Shown: positions 9,745 through 23,370, numbered from the stretch's first letter. The stretch: 64,000 nt of DNA from Antedon mediterranea (GCF_964355755.1 NC_092677.1:27994101-28058100), one strand, 5' to 3'. A program made the numbers and translations. Notes: generated by a model not told the origin, from the letters alone.

Positions 9745-12700
9745 GTATGTCAATAATTTGTACAACTTAAATAACTGTATTTATATCAATAATATAATTC
9801 TACACTTCATTGAATTTTGTCAATCGAGTCGGATTATTTATTGAAAAGGAGTGTCGATGGAAGGCATGCATTGCTGCTGTAATTATATAGTGTGGAGAGT
9901 GGGCCTATAATTCCAAAATCTTTCTAGGTCAGGCTATATAAATTAGCGCAGTAAAGTGTACAATTACTAGCATATTTATTATCATTATTGCCCTATATTT
10001 ACTAACCATACTTACTAGCCGCTAGAGCTTGAGTAGACAGGTTTTATTGTATAAATGATGTATTTTTTGAATTATTCTGACGGAGTCGGAGTAGTGTACC
10101 CTCTCAGCTATGTGTGTATAGGCCTAGCAGCAGTATGCCCTCTGATCCTCCTCAGGCTCTGCTGACATGACGTTGCCTACTGACTATTTTTATTATAACT
10201 AATATTAATATTTCATCGAAAACGTATAATTATAATTATGCTACCCTAACAAAACAATAAATTTAACAAAAACTTATTTTCACCTCCATTATAAACTAAC
10301 TTAAAATAACTTTTTAAATGTCTACAGTTTGAGTATAGGCCTTGGCTAGGGCCTAGACCTGGGTTGGGCCTATTATTGTGTATTATGCACTCTAATAGAT
10401 ATGATCCTGCTGAACAGGAGGAACAAATTACCTGCTAGGAATAGGATGTGTAGTCTAGACACACGTAAAAATATGTCTAGTTAGTAAGAGTAGTTTTATA
10501 GTATAGTGGTATACAGTTTGATTTTGAAGTATAGAAAAAATGAGGGTCTCGCCTGTGTAACATAATTATTACACATTCCTTACTGCTAGTAGTTTTAAAA
10601 AGTTACTTGTTAATATTCCTATCTTATTGAATGATGGACGAAACACAGTTATTAATATTATTCATTATGAATAGATGTTTATTTTCCTATCCTACATTAT
10701 CACCAACCCCAATTTTTATAAACTAAAACTTATGTTTGAACAAATTGTTCTCACACTATACCGTATAAAACAAATTCAACAACAATTTTGACTTTTGAAG
10801 CTTTTCATCTCAAACCTTCTTAAACGACCGTCAAATAGTGTGTACTATTGCACGCCATGTGACCCACAATCATCCAACCAAATGACAGGAATTGGTGTTA
10901 TATAATATAAATGATTCAATTCTGTGTGCCTGCCCGTGGGTATATGGTAGGAAGACAATGTTGAATCATCTTTATTAATACACCGTTGACCGAGGTTTCC
11001 CTGCATGAAATCATCTTTTACAGGACATATTGTTGAATAACAAATCCGGTACTGTAGGCCTACTAATTACCAATGATACATCACGTAATATCTTGATTTC
11101 TCAGACAGCAAACCACTGGGCATATCACTGAGAATGTCCATGTGCTTAGTTTCCAGGACGGGGTGGACGTGATTATAAAGCTAGTGCTGGCCACATGCAG
11201 CTACTGCAGTTTTAGTCATAATTACTTAAGTTAAAAATACAATACACTTACTTTTGTGTTGTTTTCAGGAAATACCCCCACTTTACGCTTGAACTAAACC
11301 ACGCGTTTAATGAAGATGAGCGCCTTACAATGAGACCACTGTCACATATGAGTGCAGTTAGCTCCATGATAATAATGCTACACGATTCACTTGCCATTGC
11401 ATATCATTGGAATGCACTTAAATATTAGCCTGTTGATTATGCATGATTGCAGATGCAATTGCAAGTAGACGAGACATTCTTTAAAATGGCGTTTTTACCC
11501 TAAAAAGTAGTATTGTGTATTTCCTATTAATAATTTGTTTTAAAAAAGGAATGACATCAATGATGACTCAGGGAAGTGTTAATCACAGTCGGGCACAATA
11601 ATTAATTCGCATTAATTTAACTATGATAGAATTACAGTCCCCGGGATGCGGAAAGATAATGTTTACAAATATAAAGCAAGTAAACAAAACTGTAGGCCTT
11701 TAGGCTAAAACAAAACAAAGAAAGCGTTTAAACACACATGTAGCAACATTTCTCACTTGAACTTTCAGACTCTACATGCTGTGATTTTTGAACACAGAAA
11801 GTTGTCAAACGTGAGAGGGTCTGGCGCCTTCTCTACCTCTATAAAATATGAAAATGAAAGAAATTAAAACATAAGGTCATTCTATTTATGATAATGGTGT
11901 AATACTAACATGATTCCGTGCCAAAGTTCCACACAATCTAGGGCACACACCACAGAGTTATAAATAAAAATGCTCTAATTTGCTTAGTTAATTTTCAGTT
12001 ACAAATCGTTTGCAAGTGGTTTGTAAAGATAAGTTGCATTAATGCTGAGGGGGTCAGATGCTATTAATACTGGAACACCCATAACATGAAAGCATAGCCT
12101 TACAATAACCCCATGGGTCAGCCAGTAGGTCATGTACAGTCAAATACAACTCTGTTTAATTTTATTAATAAATTCTTAAACAACAAATGAAAGTTTTACT
12201 CGTTCATTTCTTGTGCTTGATCTTCTTGAGATTGATGTGGTAATTTGTTTTACTTACATAAAATAAATTACTTATTAAATTAAGATAGGCCTAATGATAC
12301 ATAAAAATATAATAACTGTATTTTGGAGTACCGAACGCGTAAACCGAAAAACTGCACAAACCAATTATTAGGATCCTAATAAAACAATAACAAAATAATA
12401 CGGTATGTCATTGAAAGAACAAACCAAATAAAGATGGAGAAAGGGATATTTATTATTTACAGAATTCAACTAATGTTTTTCAGCTCAATAATTATGTTTG
12501 AATTGTTTCGTCAATGATCGAATTGTTGTTGATTAGAGAGTGATTTGAGATAAAGAATAATGTAATATTTCAAGTGTTTTCTAAAACATTACAGCCTTCA
12601 CGGAACCACAATGAATGATTCGACATCCTGACAAATCATCTTTATACTACGAAATGATTGGATTAAAAACAAAAAAGCTGAAGCACGGAAGAATGAATAA

Positions 12701-15700
12701 CTATCAAATATGCTTCATAAAACGAGGGATTATCTCCATATTGAAATATCATTTTTTTTATTAAAGTGGCATGGAGTAGTAGATATGCATGAGGCCTATA
12801 ATTTAATGATGATCAAGTTTGGGTTACAGGTTAAACATCAAAATATTCACCAAATAATCAAATAATGACTCACTCTTGAAATTTAAGACTGCATTACAAA
12901 ATACGTATGGTAACGATTTTATTAATATTATTAGTTATGACGTTTGATTAGATTTTTTGTCCTAATAATAAACGGGCCTCGAGGCTGGTTTGTCTGTATA
13001 AAGCGAAGACGTGTCTTTCGTGAACAAAAATCAAATTAATGAGCGTTTTTAAGTAAAATCACATGAACTAATGTGACTGTCACGAATATCTAGAACATTC
13101 TAATTTGTGTGAATCAATATTGAAAATAATTAGCTGAAACAGATCGGTCACAGTTAATCGAAATGTTGAGGTAAAGTGAAAGAAAGGGAAAAGATGATTA
13201 TGGACATAAAGATTACAGTATTAATGAGATTTAATAGGATATGTCATATTAAAGCAAAGTGTTTTAATAAAGGACTTCTCGTCATCATCCTAAATTCTTC
13301 GATGACGTCATTCTATTATATTTCTATTGTACAAACGTCACTTGAATTCCTCAAAGTATAATTGTAAGACACTCACTTGAGAATATTACGCTAATGTTTG
13401 AACTAAATATAATAATATAATAAATATAATATTTCTTGGAAATAATTCAATCAACGAACGCCTGATTAAGCAGAACAAATTGTGTAAACAGTTTCTGTAG
13501 AAGATATTATTTTAAAGCTAATATGGTTCACATTCTAACCGTTTCAGCATGGGTCCCCGAGTATTTAGGAAGAAATCATACTCTGTGCAGTCAATAGCCT
13601 ACCTTGTATACAATACAAACCATATTATTATGAAACGAAAAAGTTTACATTTGTTTCACATGACATTTTGTCTTGTTTTCTCTTCTGTCCGTGAAATTTC
13701 ACAGAAAACATATACACAATCGTCATTTCTCTTCAGGAACAACAGGAACTACTCAGCAAATTTGTTAATAAGATTAATTAATTAACTATAGTCTTAAATG
13801 CCGAATCCAATTATCCTCGACAAATTCGAAATGCCACTGTTTTAAACGGAGTGATGGCTTTAATAGTTGGTCATGATGACGGTGTCAACACACAATATAG
13901 ACGTGCGCGTTGAAATACGGATGAAAAAAGTGCGTTTGTACGTTTGTACGCGGGCGCTGAAATATGGATGAAAAAAGTGCGTTTGTTTTTACGCGCGTGC
14001 GAACTTCGTTTCGTCTCTATGTTTTTTTTTTACTGAAAAGTAAAGCGTGAGAATAACATTTTATACACCTGACATCTATTAGGAGTCTTAATCTGTGTCG
14101 TCCTACCGAAAAGAATCCAGCAGCAATCTTGATTAATGAATCATAAACGTAAAAATCTAAATATCGGATACGTTTGACATTGATCACTTGTAGGAAATTA
14201 TCAAACAACATACAACTGATATCACAGCATTAATTAGTAAAAAAAGTAAAGCATATAATTACTACCGTCCGGTGTTGCTTATGGCTTCTTAATAATTAAA
14301 CTCACTAACAAGTATTTTTTGTCGGGAAACGCACAAGATGAGACACCGCTGTTTTTAGCGAATAAAAATAAAAAATAAACATTTTCTTAAGAACAAAGTA
14401 TAGGTATACAAAACCAATGAGTGTTATACTTTCGTAATAGGCCATCAAAGAATATGAACTCTCGAAGGAAGTTGTCTACCGAATTTCATCAATGTGTAAA
14501 ATTGTTTAATGGAGTTGATAAGCAGTGTTCGAGTTTACATACTCCACTGATGAGATAATGTTTGGGGTTTTACCGTAAAGTTGTCTACAAAAAACAAAAA
14601 ATATCATTCATCATTCAATATTCATAGTTTTATTTACAGTCATTACATTATTCATTTTGCGCATTGTCAAAATAACAATATTTGTATGCTGTTCACAATT
14701 TTCAACATTTTAACGGAGTTTACTACAAAAATGTTGTAAGACGCTGTAACAATGGTTGCATGTAAAATAATTGTTCCTTTTTGTTTTCTACAGCCATGGA
14801 GACGAAAATTCGTTGCAGTACATCAAAACGCGTGTACATCAGGCGTTTCACTTTTGTTTGAATTATACCAAGATGAGTTTACGTACAGACAAGTGGCATG
14901 CGTTCTACTAAATGACATTACATCCGTAAAAAGATGCACGTCTAGGACCAATAAACACGCGTTTGCTGTGCTATCACCTAGGAGACAGCTCTACCTGGCA
15001 GCCGATAGCGAGACGGATGCCTTGGAATGGATTGCTATGCTTAGGAAGTTTATGGTGAAGAAGGCAGCGACAAGAGATCCTATACCACACGAGTCAGAAG
15101 ACGGTACGAATATTTACAACGTTTTGATTTTTTGTTTAATCTAATTCTAGCACCATTATAAACCAACGAACCAAATTTCATTTGTACCTCGTTGTTTAAT
15201 CTAATTCTAGCACCATTATAAACCAACGAACTAAATTTCATTTGTACCTCGTTGTTTAATCTAATTCTAGCACCATTATAAACCAACGAACTAAATTTCA
15301 TTTGTACCTCGTTGTTTAATCTAATTCTAGCACCATTATAAACCAACCAACTAAATTTCATTTGTACCTCGTTGTTTAATCTAATTCTAGCACCATTATA
15401 AACCAACCAACTAAATTTCATTTGTACCTCGTTGTTAAAATGACAATAAATAATATTGTATCGTATCAGCATGTAACTGATTAGTTTTCACTCCTTTTGT
15501 TATACTTTATTTCCAGACGGTGTTTTCAATATTTCAATTTTGCCGAATGAGCACTCGGAAAGGCTCGAGTTGTACGAGAATTACCGAATGACCGTAAACA
15601 GTCCGTACCTGTGCCTTCACAACTCCAGAAGGATCGTACTCCAATGGAAACTTATTAATCTAAAACGGTTCATGCTGACTAAGAAGTGTCACGAAAAGGA

Positions 15701-17398
15701 TAGGGACAAGATCTTATACATTTCAACCAATTCGTAAGTTACTTGTATAATTTAAGGAAATTTCACGACGATCCCTAGGATCAAGGAACTACTGCAACAA
15801 GGGGTTTAACAAAAGGCAAAATAATTAGTGTTTAAAAAACTGTTTACTGTACTGTTTTATTTTGCAGGCGATGCAAGAATGGAGAATGCGAGATCGTCAT
15901 GTACTGCAATCGTGGTAAACAAATAATACCGAAACTCCTTGAAGAAGTAAGCCGCAACAGACATGCCAGGATTTCAAGACGGCGATCGATTACGTCATCT
16001 ATGATCTTTGACATCACTCCAGAAGACCTTGCTAGACTTGGGACAATCTCTGAGAGTTCGTCTGATGACGACAGCAGTAAAAAGGGAAGTGAATCCAGCA
16101 AAGATATTGACACACCTGGAAGAGATGTCCGGCCAAAGTATAGTCCAGATGGCGTAATGCTACGACAGAATCGACAAACACTTCAGAAGTCAATGAATAG
16201 GCAATGGAGGACTCCAACTGTTGGTAAACCAATGATAAAGAAACGTCGAGCACCAGCCCAGGCCCCGCCCTCACCATCATCGTCGTCATCGTCAGACAAA
16301 CGGTCTCTTGAGTATTGTCCTTCTATCGCGTCATCGTCTAGTACCGTGACGTCAGACTTTGATTTTAGTTCAATACCAGAGGATGACATCGCTTCCCTTT
16401 CAGATCGTTCTCAATGTGGAACCTTAAAAGCGACAGGAACCAACGACTCGTCGGTTAAATCATCTTCACCGCCAACAGAACAACGGGCTTACAAAGGGAC
16501 GGCGCCAATCACACCAAAGCCTATACCTCCTCGGCCAAAACATCCACCAAAATTATCGCCATTGTTACAAGCTAAATACATAACGGGTTCTGTTGAGAAA
16601 CTATCGTCTAACAAAGAAAACCGTGCCAATTCTCCGCCGATGTCACCAAAATCTACTTTATCAGCAAACAGTTCATTTAGCAGCATCGATATAAGTACCT
16701 CTCCTCCAATACCGCCAAGAAGACGAAAACAAAAACACGCCACGCTCGAAAGATGCACCAACATACATACTGACTTGCAAAAACAGTCTGAGTCAAAGCC
16801 TACGTTAATGCAGATTGCAAACGGAGAAATAACAAGAAAATCTTCTACTTTGAAAAGTGATCGTACAGATAACAAATCTGCTCTAAGTGACGTTACAGCA
16901 AACGGACACGTTGAGAATTATAACAACAACGCGTCCGCGTCTTCTTCTGACGACGACACTGCGTCGGAAAAAGCACGCTATTCAGATGATTCTGGTGACG
17001 TCATGGGAGGTAACTGGTATTATGATATTCGTCCGTATATCAGTACTAAGAAGGAACAAATTGAGGTTAAAGTTGCCTCGGTTGATAAAACCGTTCAAAC
17101 TGAGGCACAAAAAAACGACATTTCGTCACAAACTTCAAAACCTGAGAAAGATGATAAGAAAGAGAACTTTGTTACCACAGCGGATGAATATGAAAGTGAT
17201 GTTAGTGAAAATAGTTCAGATATGATTGACGTAAAAAAGCAAAAACAAATATCTATAGTTCAAAGTCAAAAGGATAATAAAACTGTTTCCGATAATAAAC
17301 AACAAGTCGAAAATACAACAAAATCTGATGTAAACATCGGAACAAGTAACGAAAATAAAATAAATACTATAGTTGATAAGAAAGATGAATTAAGCTGA
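9670..17398 (+). CDS. DOK/IRS-type PH-PTB adaptor protein (complete, 4 exons)
   Basis: Four exons join in phase: 9670-9744, 14794-15103, 15517-15733 and 15868-17398, giving 2133 bases or about 710 residues. Residues 8-118 form a PH domain (GYLFVKQ, WRRKFVAVH, YLAADSETDALEWIAML). Residues 129-235 form an IRS-type PTB domain (ISILPNEHSERL, LINLKRFML, RCKNGECEIVMYCNRGKQI). The remaining ~470 residues are Ser/Thr-rich, with acidic Ser clusters, Pro-rich SH3-ligand candidates (PKPIPPRPKH, SPPIPPRRRK) and scattered tyrosines (NWYYDIRPY, DEYESD). Proteins of this layout sit under receptor tyrosine kinases and recruit SH2/SH3 partners at the plasma membrane. The RCxxGE and GKxI pattern favours DOK over IRS. 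The long tail is unlike short DOK4/5/6 proteins, so I give no symbol. The start ATG has A at -3. Confidence 0.85.
10810..10905 (-). repeat. Dispersed repeat shared with about 43020-43115
   Basis: About 95 bp (GTGTACTATTGCACGCCATG, then GTGACCCACA, then CAAATGACAGG) match the reverse complement of about 43020-43115 with scattered differences. At 43 kb the same sequence flanks a large hairpin; here the hairpin is absent. Confidence 0.7.
13895..13990 (+). repeat. CG-rich tandem duplication
   Basis: Two copies of a unit containing GGATGAAAAAAGTGCGTTTG about 55 bp apart, with GTACG(C/T) words between them. The left flank (GATGACGGTGTCAACACACA) resembles the 1276-1393 element. Confidence 0.55.
14794..15103 (+). 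CDS. PH-PTB gene exon 2 (PH domain)
   Basis: Acceptor TTTCTACAG, donor GTACGA, phase 0 in and 1 out. Encodes most of the PH domain, with the C-terminal helix Trp in DALEWIAMLRKF. Confidence 0.9.
15132..15435. repeat. 60-bp minisatellite, five copies (intron 2 of PH-PTB gene)
   Basis: Five near-identical 60-bp units (start TGTTTAATCTAATTCTAGCA) with only one or two substitutions between copies. It lies wholly within the intron 15104-15516. The unit length is a multiple of three, which makes a spurious open frame on the minus strand. Confidence 0.95.
15517..15733 (+). CDS. PH-PTB gene exon 3 (PTB domain, first part)
   Basis: Acceptor TTTATTTCCAG, donor GTAAGT, phase 1 in and 2 out. Encodes DGVFNISILPNEHSERLEL through DKILYISTN. 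Confidence 0.9.
15868..17398 (+). CDS. PH-PTB gene exon 4 (PTB end and long tail)
   Basis: Acceptor TTATTTTGCAG. Encodes the end of the PTB domain (RCKNGECEIVMYCNRG, LLEEV) and the whole low-complexity tail, stopping with TGA at 17396-17398. Codon use becomes A-rich near the end, as expected of a disordered Lys/Asn/Glu-rich tail. Confidence 0.9.
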
Positions 17399-17687
17399 AC
17401 GAATACAGAAAATAATTTAATTTACATTGGACTAAGAACAGTTTCATTATATGAATTGGTGGGGAGAGCCACGGTGATCTGACAATATAACATCAAACAA
17501 CATGAACTTAAAGAAAAAGAAAGAGAGTTTGTCAGAAATGCTAAAATGTGAGGAAACTGACACAGCTAAAAGTGATTAAATCGAAACTGATGGATTTATT
17601 CGTAGTAAAGGTTTACGAAGCTGGACCGAACTGTAAAAGTCATTAAAGCCGCCAAAAAGTACATCAAATTGACCTAAAGACCTGCAA

Positions 17688-17693
17688 AATAAA
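17688..17693 (+). terminator. Candidate polyadenylation signal of the PH-PTB gene
   Basis: AATAAA 290 bases past the stop codon. Other AATAAA words lie further on, for example near 18594, so the real 3' end is uncertain. Confidence 0.35.
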
Positions 17694-19587
17694 GTGATTT
17701 TATTGCAAAATCACACATTTTATTCCAAATACACGTGATGACGTGGTTCGAAAATGTAGAAATGACAATTTGGAATCATTTTGTTGAGTTGATATCAATG
17801 TCGTTTGTGTGGAGTGAGGAGGGACGATGATCTGGTGAAAAGAGTTTGCAATGAATTGATAAATAGTTCAATGAGCAATATCTCCCGTCGAAGTTGTTGC
17901 GTTTGCTGTTATCAATTTGAATTAATTAGATTGTTGTGAGACTTTATGAAACATTGTCTTACTTAAGTCTTACCAAGGTGACTTAGATTGCTTTGGTCTT
18001 ACTCTGTGTGACTAATGTATACGAGGTTTGTACTAATTATAAGCAATGTTTTTGGAAATGTTTGGTTGTTGAGAAATGTTGGATTTGAGAAAAGTTGGTT
18101 TTGAAAAAATTTAAATGAGCTTTTCAGAATTTAAAATGATTTGTAGGTGCTTCTTTGAAACAGGAAAGCAATGATAATTAAGCAATTATGTTTTGTATTC
18201 ACTTAGTGTGATTTATATCACTTGTGAGCCGTGACAACTTTCTACGAACTTATCCTTAATTAGCAACTTAAATACAGCATCTTGATTAGAGATAGCGAAA
18301 CCTGGCGAGTTTGATTCGATTAAATGTATACTTGTAAATTAATTGTAAATAGACACAAATTGTTTTTTGCATAATTATTATTAAGTTGAATTAGCAGATA
18401 GGATGACGTTTAGCACGGTACCGAGTGGTACCAAACGAGTTGGCTAACTAACAGAGAACACAACAATTATAATTAGTTAAACTTTGACGTTATCTATTTC
18501 TTAATATCATAAGTGCATAAGTTCAAAACTTAAATGATATCATGTATGCACTGGTTACCGGCTAATGTGATGGAAAAATGTTAAACTGGCATAATAAATA
18601 TTTAGTTTATGCTTAACTTGTTAAATTATTGGTATACGCATCGCTGATTGGTTAATTGAGATTGAAAAAAGTTGGCCTGGAGTTATCATGTGCTAAGTCA
18701 GTTTATGGTTGGATATCCCTGTCTTTTTTCCTCTATCGATAAGAAGCAAAACCTCTAACAAACCCCTTGGGACAAAGGACCTATATAAGTGCTATCTTTT
18801 CCAGAAACACCGACTCAAAATCAGTATTCTTTTTTCAATGTTAATTAGGGTTAATCTATCGTCAGAAAACGATCTTAATTAGCATACGGGTTGTGATCAC
18901 GTTTTAGTACAAAGTATCCTAAAGTTGACAAATGACAGGTTTAAAAACGGCGACGATGACTCTACTTTACAGTACTTTAACACAAAGAACATTCTTAGCT
19001 AAAAATATGGATTTCTTATTCTCAACACAATTTGTGGTGCTTAAGTTATCTCTGATCAAATGTTATTATTAGTAAAAAATAATTAGAAATATTTAAAATT
19101 TTATATTTTTTTGAATTAAGTCTTTATCTCTATAAATGTACAATTTAATATGCAAATTAAAAAAAATGTTTAAAAAAGATGTTTGTGTTTTTGTAAGGTT
19201 TAAAATGTATCGTTCATAGGTTTATCATTAATTTAAGTTTGTTGTTTAGTGGTTCAGTTTTACACATTTATTTTTTATTTATTTATTTGGAATTACACCT
19301 TTAGATAATGTTAAATCGTATTTTCAAGATATAAATCTAAGCATTTACCACTTAATTATGATCCTAATCAATGGCAAGGAACAACATGTGGGTGTAGACC
19401 AACCCCAAGACCAACTGTCATCAGCACATGGCCTTCAGATAGATACAAGAACGTGGATAAAGAAAATCATCTTGAAGGTCACACAACAAGTAGTTGTTTC
19501 ATATCAACAGGGAGGTGTTAACAGATTTTCTAAAATTGAAATAATCATGATCAAATGTTCAGATCATCTTGATTTTCTAATCCTAAT
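17694..19587. other. AT-rich non-coding stretch after the PH-PTB gene
   Basis: I see no exon with splice support or family similarity. It may include a longer 3' UTR. Confidence 0.5.
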
Positions 19588-19588
19588 C

Positions 19589-19933
19589 TTTAAAGATGTA
19601 TTGTCCCCCAAAAACATGAAAAATGAAGATTAATTAAATCAGACATTGAATACCTTATTTTGTAGTTAATATAAAGTTAATCACATCCGTAGAAAAAAAA
19701 ACGAAAAAAAATAATGTTTTCACTTGTAAAATGACAAAATAAATGGTTAAATTCAACCAAAAATCCATTGGCTGGCAGCCAATTTGACCATTTTTTGCTT
19801 TAAATTACATTTTAAATACACTTTTTTAGACCCAATTTTTGGTCAAAGTGGATAACTATTACGTTATTAAATGGAATATTCAACAAAATTTGTTTTAAGA
19901 TATATTTTTTCAGGGGGACAATACATCTTTTAA
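19589..19933. mobile_element. MITE with 16-bp terminal inverted repeats and TTTAA duplication
   Basis: AGATGTATTGTCCCCC at 19594-19609 is the exact inverse of GGGGGACAATACATCT at 19913-19928, and TTTAA flanks both ends. The 335-bp interior has no coding capacity. A TTAA-type duplication would fit piggyBac- or Kolobok-like transposases; the superfamily is inference. Confidence 0.85.
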
Positions 19934-21483
19934 AAAAAATCGAAGCTTTATCTTATGTAACGCTCCAATTCGCAATGAATTGTGTTTCTTCAAAACCCCT
20001 TCATTTGTCCTTCCCTTGTAAATTTTATTCTAATTAATTAATCTAACCTCAAATTTACCACTAAGTTCAGGAAATGACACACCGTTAAAACCTCTGCAAT
20101 CTTGCATGAAAACAAAAGCACAGCTCAACTCTAATAAACACTCAATCCACGGTATCGTAATTGGTAAATAAGTTGCGTGTATGCATATTTGTTTACATTG
20201 TGTCAAAGGTCATACATATTTGCGCGCCTATGCGACTAACGATGTATTTATTATATTGTAATTTAAATTACTGTTTAATGATTGTATTGACATATAACCA
20301 AAGACAATTCACACAGCTTTTCACTGGGAAGAAAATGTCAAAAGAAAGAAAATATCACTTTCGATTTTTACAAAAATTATCTCTGTTTCTCAGGTTTTCC
20401 CTAATTAATATTGATCTTTATGTGAACTTCAGTATTTATGACTTTAAGCATTGACATATGTATTTATCAATCATCAGTGGACAACGCAATTGAATACTAA
20501 CAGTGAAGTATAGGCCTATATTGTGTATATTGTGAATTATATACAAATACATTAACACATTTATATATATATTTTTTAATAAACCTTTAGTCATCATACA
20601 TGATGATACATACATAACATGGTTGACAAATAGCTAACGTTTTTGTCAGTTTAGGTATTACGGTATCAAACAGATGATTAAGCCATGTATAAACTTAATA
20701 ACTTTTGCCAAAAAAAAGAAAAGAAAATATGAATAAAAGTAGGTCGGATTTCGCTTTAAAAACGACAAAAATAAACAATTGAATTTAACCAGCAACCCAA
20801 AAAACGAATAACAATGTGGCAGTAAAATGGCCTCTTCAACAAAACTACACTTGTTCAATGTTAAACATACCGTTAAAGTTTTACATTTAAATAAGTATTT
20901 CAGTATAAATACACAAATGAGATATTAGGTCAAAGTAAAAATGCTACACGCATTAATGATGACAATTAACATGACGGTTGAATAAGTAGGTAAGATCTTC
21001 GTATATTTGGGTTAAAAATAGCTCACTTTCAAGAACTTAATAATGTACTTCCGAAGCAGAACGCATGTCATTTTAGTACAGGATGTGCAATCTCGTGCGA
21101 TGTGACGTCATAAGGTTTGCTTTACACACAATTCAAGTTTTATCAAGTCTCCATGTACATTATATCCCATAATCGCCACAACACAATAGGCAGTCTACAT
21201 ACAGAGTAACATCATGGTGGTACAAGTCACGGTTTTCTAAATATTACTGATATTAAAATGATAATATATTATAATAAAAATAATAACTTTATGAGGCCCT
21301 CCCTATCAAGATAATTTAAATTGATAACAAATAACGTTTATTTTCTTTTTTCGGTACAATTCCCTCCCAATTACAATCGGGATTAGACACAATAATTTTG
21401 GTTTAACAACATGAATCTAAAAATTAGTAATTTAATCGTTAAGAATTAAATTATTTGAAAAGTTTGCAGATGATTAAGATTGA
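19934..21483. other. AT-rich non-coding stretch
   Basis: No supported gene or element; short open frames only, without similarity or splice signals. Confidence 0.5.
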
Positions 21484-21602
21484 TTCCCACTTGGACGCAA
21501 CGCAGGTAATTTGACCAATCAGAACGCGTATGGATCATCCGAACTGTCGCTTGTGATTGGTCAATGCGCCTACGCGTCATACGTGCGTCCAAGTGGGAAC
21601 CA
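21484..21602. repeat. Palindromic CCAAT-box element, copy 2
   Basis: Arms TTCCCACTTGGACGCA and TGCGTCCAAGTGGGAA are exact inverses. Inside, TTGACCAATCA and TGATTGGTCAA are also inverted. The core reads ATCCGAACTGTCGCTTG, the reverse complement of the copy 1 core. Confidence 0.85.
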
Positions 21603-23370
21603 ACTAAGCTTTAGATAATAATAATTATTATATCAGTAACAGCTTTCCCCAACAGTGTTTGAAAGTTGGCTCTCAAGATTGAAAGTTGGCAACCTGAATT
21701 GTCTGAAGAAACGAAATTGGAGATAAAACAACTCAGCAGCTTTACACGCGAGTTACCTCTTACTTTTTAAGATAAATAAGAAAATTTGGAGATATGAATA
21801 ATGGATGAAAGATGAAGATGGTTATAAAATTGTGTTTTTCCAATTAGATTACCTGTAAGTTAAACATATTTTTTTTATTCCATAGGCATGAGCTGGTTGA
21901 GAACTTACCGAAAACTTGTTGAACTTGCTGAAGTCGGATTCAAACTGAAAATTAAATCAGTGAATGTTAATAAAGATTTGTAAACAGACAACTTAACATG
22001 GATATTAATTAACATCAAAAATATGAGTTATGCTGCCAGATTTATGATGGGGGAAATTAGATACGTTCAATATGAAAATCTGTTTTGTATCAATAACATT
22101 ATAATGAAAGTTTTGTTATAAATAAGTTTGCAAGTTTATTTAATTGTCCTGTGTCAACACGTGTGTTCTTGCGATAAAAGGTTATTTACACGTTAAATTG
22201 TATTTTGATAGCAACGGTGATTTCAGAGTGATACAATCGGTACTCACACTTTTCGTTGATTGTTTGGCTTCCGTCCTATCACTTCTTTAATCATGAGGAT
22301 TGTACTGTTGTCATCTGCCCTCTACAATTGAATAAAAAATTGATCTACACAAGGTTAAACAGTAAGAAAATAATCATTAGAAGATTCTTTCTATATTTAA
22401 AAGTATTCGAATCGTTAAATTGACTTTTATTTTAGGTTAGTTTAACAACTTTCAAACATTACCTTTTAAAGTTGTACAATTTGGATTTGCCATAAGACCA
22501 TGTCATTATATGCACTAGTATTACTAAAAATTTCCTCTGCTGACAGTGGATGAACGCATCAGTATCTTTGGCTGATTATGGATTGTCCTTTCGTTGAAAT
22601 GTTCGACTCCGTCTTGGATTGTACATCTCCAATGTTGTCTGTTTATTGCACTGGTTTCCCCGCTGTCTGTACCTATGTTGCATTGCTGCTTTTGGTTGTG
22701 TTTTCAGTTGTTGTCCCCCATTTTATCACCCAAAAGTACGGACATTTCATATTTTTGAAATCATTTATAAACATTTATTAAAGAAAAGACTTGTACGTGA
22801 CTTACTTCCTTCTTTTAATGTATTGTACAAAACGTAATTATTGCTTGTTCACTAACAGAACCAAAGCTCATTCACAAGTCAACAGCAACCTATGTACGTG
22901 CAAACATTATATAAATACTTTTCTACAACAAACGCTTTCACAAACGAATATTGACACAAACGCGTTTACCAAAATGTTGACGCGTAATATAAAACGGTTA
23001 CGTTACTTATGAATCATGACTGGAACTAATGATGCGATTTTAAACGTTGCTCACAATTATATGATTTTATTTAATATAGCCTATAAAACGTCGAAAGTAT
23101 TACGTCATAATTACGTAATGCTGAAAAATTACGTCATAAATACGTAATGAAAACGTTACGTCGGTATAGTTTTCAGTATTTCAATTTCAGAAATTAAAAA
23201 TGAATGAAAATAATAATAATCTCTATAGCGAATATTTTACGTATAACGGTAGTCACACCAGGATTTTAGTTATCGTTTAAACTAAAACAAAATGTAAATC
23301 AATAAATAAACCTAAAGCTGCTGACAGAATGTAAGAAAAATAAACTTACTTCACTTACGTTATTTATGTA
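21603..23370. other. Non-coding stretch with CRE/PAR-bZIP-like duplicated motif
   Basis: At about 23099-23162 two 30-bp repeats carry ATTACGTCAT followed by TACGTAAT, palindromic bZIP-like words. An open frame at 22578-22781 encodes a hydrophobic 67-residue peptide with no recognisable family; I do not call it. Confidence 0.45.

Larger units (their letters stand above)
9745..14793 (+). other. Intron 1 of the PH-PTB gene
   Basis: A 5-kb AT-rich intron in which I see no further exon. It holds a dispersed repeat at about 10810-10905 and a CG-rich tandem duplication at about 13895-13990. Position fits a regulatory first intron; no specific site is supported. Confidence 0.6.

Noticed and set aside
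15080-15472. Minus-strand frame of 130 codons with a 20-residue repeat
   Set aside because: Artefact of the 60-bp intronic array in the PH-PTB gene.
19358-19633. 91-codon + strand frame
   Set aside because: It runs into the left end of the TTTAA-flanked MITE and has no recognisable domain.
22578-22781. Hydrophobic 67-residue frame on the + strand
   Set aside because: No splice context, no similarity, and a length expected by chance in AT-rich DNA.
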